Shown one piece after another: positions 60,952 through 64,000 of a DNA stretch of 64,000 nucleotides. Position 1 is the stretch's first letter; each line of letters starts with the position of its first letter. The notes below the pieces were generated by a model. The model had not been told where the DNA came from, made no database searches, and was given only the letters and a program-made list of their open reading frames with translations. The translations under genes were made by a program, and so were the position numbers. The DNA is taken from assembly GCF_002252475.1 (NCBI RefSeq), contig NZ_NNRK01000029.1, positions 1 through 64,000 of the forward strand. Direction: 5' to 3'. The DNA is from Brucella rhizosphaerae. GTDB lineage: Bacteria; Pseudomonadota; Alphaproteobacteria; Rhizobiales; Rhizobiaceae.

Positions 60952-61473
60952 TTATCCCTTCATTTTGAGCGGCAGTGCTGCCGCCATGAAATAAACTTCA
61001 TCTGCCGCTGATGCCACCGCCTGATGCAGAAAACCGGCATGATCGCGAAATTCCCGCGCCATACGGTTTTCCGGCACGATACCAAGCCCCACCTCATTGG
61101 ACACAAAAACAACAGGGCCGGAAAGCTTTGGTAATACTGCAACAAGCGCATCGATCGCATCAGCAATATCACGCTCTGCCATCATCAGATTGGTAACCCA
61201 GAGCGTCAGACAATCAACCAGCACAAAGCGGTCATTGCCGGTATATTTTTCAAGAGAGCTCACAAGTTCGAGCGGCTCTTCCTCCGTTTGCCACTGTGAA
61301 CCGCGAAGGTCGCGGTGCGCGGCGATACGGCTTTCCATTTCTTTGTCAAACGCACGTCCTGTCGCCAGATAAACTGGTTGAAGCCCGGAAGCTTCAACCA
61401 GTTTTTCAGCATATGACGACTTGCCTGAGCGGGCTCCGCCAAGAACGAATGTGATTTTTCCGGACGAAGCCAT
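60952..61473 (-). CDS. cobP: Bifunctional adenosylcobinamide kinase / cobinamide-phosphate guanylyltransferase
   Basis: A 173-residue enzyme (CobP in P. denitrificans, CobU in Salmonella) that phosphorylates and then GMP-activates adenosylcobinamide. Features are the P-loop [16 protein letters not shown], the guanylylated-His region [30 protein letters not shown] and [21 protein letters not shown]. It is tightly spaced with cbtA and cobW. Confidence 0.95.
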   Translation of the reverse strand: MASSGKITFVLGGARSGKSSYAEKLVEASGLQPVYLATGRAFDKEMESRIAAHRDLRGSQWQTEEEPLELVSSLEKYTGNDRFVLVDCLTLWVTNLMMAERDIADAIDALVAVLPKLSGPVVFVSNEVGLGIVPENRMAREFRDHAGFLHQAVASAADEVYFMAAALPLKMKG

Positions 61474-61478
61474 GATTG

Positions 61479-62198
61479 TCAGCCCTCAACTTCCGACTTC
61501 GCGTAAGCCTGAATGAACCAGCCAAGAGCCAGACCAATAACAACCCACATGAAGAGATTTGTCGCCAAAGATGCAACCGCATATTGCGAAGCAAGCAGCG
61601 ACGGGATGGGGGAAGAAATATCTTCGGGATGCGGCGCGCCATAAAGATGCGGTGCGATAATCAGCACAAGACCCAGGATCCTGGAAATCATCTCACCACG
61701 CAGAACCAGCAGGTAAATGCCGATGCCGCTCAGAACGACCGTTGAAAGCCACCAGAGCTGACGCTGCGCCAGGTCTGCGGCAGGCATGGCGGGCAGTTCC
61801 GGCGAAAGGCCAAGTGCTGGCAGGAAAGCAATCGCAAAGAAACCGGCCATACCCCAAAAGATGCCGTTTTGTGGCGTGATACGGCGACCAAGCAGCAGCG
61901 CAACACCGCCAAGCAGCAGTGCAAAACCTGTACCAGCAACGAGATTGGCGAGGATTGTATTGCCAAGACGACCGAAGGGCAGTTCGGCTCCCGCTTCTTC
62001 GCCCACGCTGGCCAGAGGTGCAGCAGCCGCATGATCATGCGGCTCAGCTTCTGCCGCATGGCTATGTCCGCCACCGGCGTCTTCATAGGTTTCCGCCTGA
62101 ATGATAAGCGGCACAGTTTTTAAATACATCGCAGGCGTAACCAGAAGCCCCGCCAGAAGGCCCGCTGCGAGCGTGGCCAGAAGATAACGGATTAACAT
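61479..62198 (-). CDS. cbtA: Cobalt transporter subunit CbtA
   Basis: A 239-residue membrane protein of the CbtA family with about five membrane segments. A His/Asp-rich loop ([19 protein letters not shown], about 43-61) after the first segment may bind cobalt. CbtA and CbtB are predicted B12-regulated cobalt uptake proteins of alphaproteobacteria. It follows cbtB by 92 bases in the riboswitch-controlled group. Confidence 0.92.
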   Translation of the reverse strand: MLIRYLLATLAAGLLAGLLVTPAMYLKTVPLIIQAETYEDAGGGHSHAAEAEPHDHAAAAPLASVGEEAGAELPFGRLGNTILANLVAGTGFALLLGGVALLLGRRITPQNGIFWGMAGFFAIAFLPALGLSPELPAMPAADLAQRQLWWLSTVVLSGIGIYLLVLRGEMISRILGLVLIIAPHLYGAPHPEDISSPIPSLLASQYAVASLATNLFMWVVIGLALGWFIQAYAKSEVEG

Positions 62199-62290
62199 TT
62201 TTGTCCCTCAACAACGAAAATTTGCGCCGACGGCCGTCCACCATCGGGCGCTGCAAAGCACCAAGTCCTGGAAACAAACGCTTTAACTGC

Positions 62291-62479
62291 TCAATGGCAG
62301 GGAAAACCGTAGGAATGACGCGTGTCGTGCGCCGAATCGTGCAGCGTATCGGAATGGGCAAGACCCACGCCGTAAATCAGGAACGCACCAAGAAGCAGCG
62401 AGACAACAGCCGTACCAAGACGCGTAGCGAGTGGAATGGCCAAAGTGTTGGGAACAGAGTTTTGAGTACGCGCAGCCAT
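62291..62479 (-). CDS. cbtB: Cobalt transporter subunit CbtB
   Basis: A 62-residue single-pass membrane protein (segment about 18-42) with the conserved histidine-rich tail HSDTLHDSAHDTRHSYGFPCH. CbtB typically precedes CbtA and is the first gene after a cobalamin riboswitch, exactly as here. ATG at 62479 follows GGAGG; the longer frame to 62566 runs into the riboswitch. Confidence 0.9.
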   Translation of the reverse strand: MAARTQNSVPNTLAIPLATRLGTAVVSLLLGAFLIYGVGLAHSDTLHDSAHDTRHSYGFPCH

Positions 62480-62544
62480 GACAACCTCCGTGCAGGCAGC
62501 AGGGAAAACCTCCCTTGAGGTGCGGGTAAAATACCCTTCACGCA

Positions 62545-62757
62545 ACAGGCAGGTCTCCTGGCTCACGGGTCTTAAGGATTAAAGCCACCTTCCCGGAAAC
62601 ATTCAATTTTCCAGTGGCCGCCGGTTGCCCGACATGGCTTCATCCCTCACCGCTCTACAGTCGCGGGGTCGGCTGCGATAAAGACGCCCGACATGGGTCC
62701 GTCCGTCGCATTCCCTTTTAGTTTTCGTTCAGATTCGTCCGAACGAAAACCTGTTGC
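62545..62757 (-). promoter_or_regulatory. Cobalamin (adenosylcobalamin) riboswitch controlling cbtB-cbtA-cobP-cobW-cobN
   Basis: The minus strand shows the conserved elements of the cobalamin riboswitch in order: AAAAGGGAATGCG (complement about 62707-62719), GCAGCCGACCCCGCGACTGTA (about 62657-62677), GAAGCCA, GCCACTG (about 62612-62618), CCGGGAAGG and the B12 box AGCCAGGAGACCTGCCTG (62546-62563). It ends ~66 bases before cbtB and should shut off cobalt uptake and late B12 genes when coenzyme is plentiful, probably by masking the cbtB ribosome-binding site; the mechanism is inferred. Confidence 0.93.
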
Positions 62758-62794
62758 ATTAAAAGACACTAGGCTTTCGCCTTGATGGCGTCAA

Positions 62795-63553
62795 TCAGTT
62801 CGCAATGCTGAACTTCTTGCGTAAACCTTTGCCTTTAAGCCTTACCCAATTGTCGATTGTGTCAGCGTTCAGCATCAGCCTTGGCCACAGCCAAAGCATC
62901 AGCCCCAGGACCAAGGTCCATGCAATAACAACATCAGATAGGAAGTGCGCTCCCATAAAGACGCGGTTGAGCGATATCAGGGCCAACAAAGGTACGAGAA
63001 CAATTGCCGATGGCACTCGGAAGCGCGGAGGCACCAATACCAGTAACGATAGCATGACAGCAGCCACCGACGATTCACCTGAAGGAAATGAGCAGCTGTG
63101 GCGGCACACGCCAGCCAATTGCCATGCCGGTGTGAAATGCGCCGTACCGCCGAATTCTATCAAGTGCCTGGGTCGCGCCCTTCCAATGATGAGTTTCAGT
63201 CCCTGCACCAGAACCCCGGAACCTAGAATGAAGGTCAAAATGACAAACAGCATTTTATGAGGGGCTATCAAAGGCAGTGGGCGCCACCACAACATATATA
63301 ACACAAGTAGCGACAACATACCTGTCATCAAATACCATAGGCTAAGCCGATGGATGTCTCTCAGAGCAATCAAGTATGTGTTATGCGACGCGGAAAAATC
63401 GCCTGATTGAAATAAGTATCCAGATACATCCAGATCAACATGAGGAAAAATGATAAAGAAACCGCTGGTTACAATGAATACATATAAATAAATTCGCTCC
63501 CAACGAATAAATGAATCCGTTATAAAACGGCTCGAATATAATGAAGTACGCAC
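62795..63553 (-). CDS. PAP2 superfamily phosphatase (membrane)
   Basis: A 252-residue membrane protein with about six hydrophobic segments and the PAP2 triad motifs: KLIIGRARPRH (C1), FPSGESS (C2) and LNRVFMGAHFLSDVV (C3). The usual C2 histidine of PSGH is Glu here, a variant that occurs in some PAP2 subfamilies. Substrates could be lipid A phosphate, undecaprenyl pyrophosphate or a phosphatidic acid. It sits between cobQ and the riboswitch in an AT-rich pocket and has no link to B12. Confidence 0.82.
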   Translation of the reverse strand: MRTSLYSSRFITDSFIRWERIYLYVFIVTSGFFIIFPHVDLDVSGYLFQSGDFSASHNTYLIALRDIHRLSLWYLMTGMLSLLVLYMLWWRPLPLIAPHKMLFVILTFILGSGVLVQGLKLIIGRARPRHLIEFGGTAHFTPAWQLAGVCRHSCSFPSGESSVAAVMLSLLVLVPPRFRVPSAIVLVPLLALISLNRVFMGAHFLSDVVIAWTLVLGLMLWLWPRLMLNADTIDNWVRLKGKGLRKKFSIAN

Positions 63554-63814
63554 AACAACCTCTAAATATAAACATTACATTATAAAATATGAAAACAATA
63601 TAAAATATAAAAAGTCAGAAAATTGGCTTTTGTTTGGAAAATTTACGATGAATTTCACTTTAGATAATGGTTATATTTTAACTACAGAATGTATTTATAT
63701 TTATTTGCGAGCAAGATTAATCTGTCAAAAACTCGGTTTAATCGAATAATTCAGCTATGTAAAAGAGCAAAAGCGGAGAAAATCAGAACCGGTCCGGTTG
63801 CAAAGGATCCAATA
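63554..63814. other. AT-rich intergenic region between cobQ and the PAP2 gene
   Basis: These 261 bases are strikingly AT-rich compared with the rest of the window. They hold no gene. The stretch must hold the PAP2 promoter (leftward) but no clean -35/-10 pair could be chosen among many AT-rich hexamers. It may mark a junction of acquired DNA. Confidence 0.5.
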
Positions 63815-64000
63815 TCAATCGAGCGAAAATAACGCATCGATATCGAGACAATTTTCCAGCCCCAAAGCCAGCTCATCAAGAGCAGCTTCAATACTCTCTC
63901 GATAGTTTTCACCAGAGCCACTCACGCCAAGCGAATTCAAAAACTTGCGCCGGAATACACCCGAGCCAAACGCACCATGCAGATAAGTACCCATAATACG
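63815..64000 (-). CDS. cobQ: Cobyric acid synthase CobQ, carboxy-terminal end only
   Basis: The last 61 codons and stop are visible on the minus strand; the gene continues beyond the right edge. They encode IMGTYLHGAFGSGVFRR, matching the GTYxHGxF glutamine-amidotransferase end of CobQ/CbiP, followed by an acidic helix and the end LDIDALFSLD. CobQ amidates four carboxylates of adenosylcobyrinic acid a,c-diamide. Position next to the B12 block supports the call. Confidence 0.85.
   Translation of the reverse strand, partial: RIMGTYLHGAFGSGVFRRKFLNSLGVSGSGENYRESIEAALDELALGLENCLDIDALFSLD

Overview
The window looks like chromosomal DNA of an alphaproteobacterium of the order Hyphomicrobiales, most likely family Brucellaceae (Brucella/Ochrobactrum/Pseudochrobactrum group). 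The reasons are an Omp25/31-type outer membrane protein, a CobR-type corrin reductase beside the cob genes, a mixed cob/cbi gene set, about ten dispersed ~100 bp palindromic elements resembling the Brucella Bru-RS repeats, and house-keeping genes of alphaproteobacterial type. This assignment is an inference from gene content; no database search was possible. I see no phage, transposase, integrase, CRISPR array or rRNA.

Region 1 (1-34800) is mostly house-keeping. It opens with the first codons of tuf (minus strand) behind tRNA-Tyr and tRNA-Gly and a strong promoter, followed by rlmB, a CBS-domain protein, a rhomboid protease with a candidate small RNA or attenuator upstream, a PAS protein, a transglutaminase-like peptidase, a gamma-class carbonic anhydrase, small envelope proteins, cysE, a double cold-shock protein, gloA, a Tim44-like protein, recJ, glpX, an ABC-F ATPase, hom, an alanine/aspartate-type aminotransferase, lipoproteins, two tRNA-Glu genes each with its own promoter, sfsA, map, radC and an Omp25-like protein. 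A six-gene operon (27324-33657) then couples an M19 dipeptidase to a complete oligopeptide ABC importer.

Region 2 (33687-64000) is dominated by adenosylcobalamin (vitamin B12) synthesis. Several divergent blocks encode CobL; CobG-CobH-CobI-CobJ; CobR; CobA-CobB-CobC-CobD(CbiB); CbiD-CobK; CobM; a stand-alone CobE; and a cobalamin-riboswitch-controlled block CbtB-CbtA-CobP-CobW-CobN, followed by CobO and a half-size EamA transporter. The carboxy-terminal end of CobQ lies at the right edge. The set is a mosaic: oxygen-dependent CobG sits with the 'anaerobic' C1-methylase CbiD (no CobF is seen), and CobJ carries a long amino-terminal CbiG-like extension whose signature motifs look eroded. Together the genes can take uroporphyrinogen III to hydrogenobyrinic acid a,c-diamide, insert cobalt (CobN; CobS/CobT must be elsewhere), reduce (CobR) and adenosylate (CobO) the corrin, amidate it (CobQ), attach aminopropanol (CobC, CbiB) and activate it (CobP).

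Interspersed non-B12 genes include a siderophore-interacting protein fused to DUF2218, an orphan periplasmic binding protein, a TetR/MFS efflux pair with palindromic candidate operators, TerB, a TSUP permease and a PAP2 phosphatase in an AT-rich pocket between cobQ and the riboswitch. Stretches not mentioned below hold only shadows of the listed genes or short spacers.
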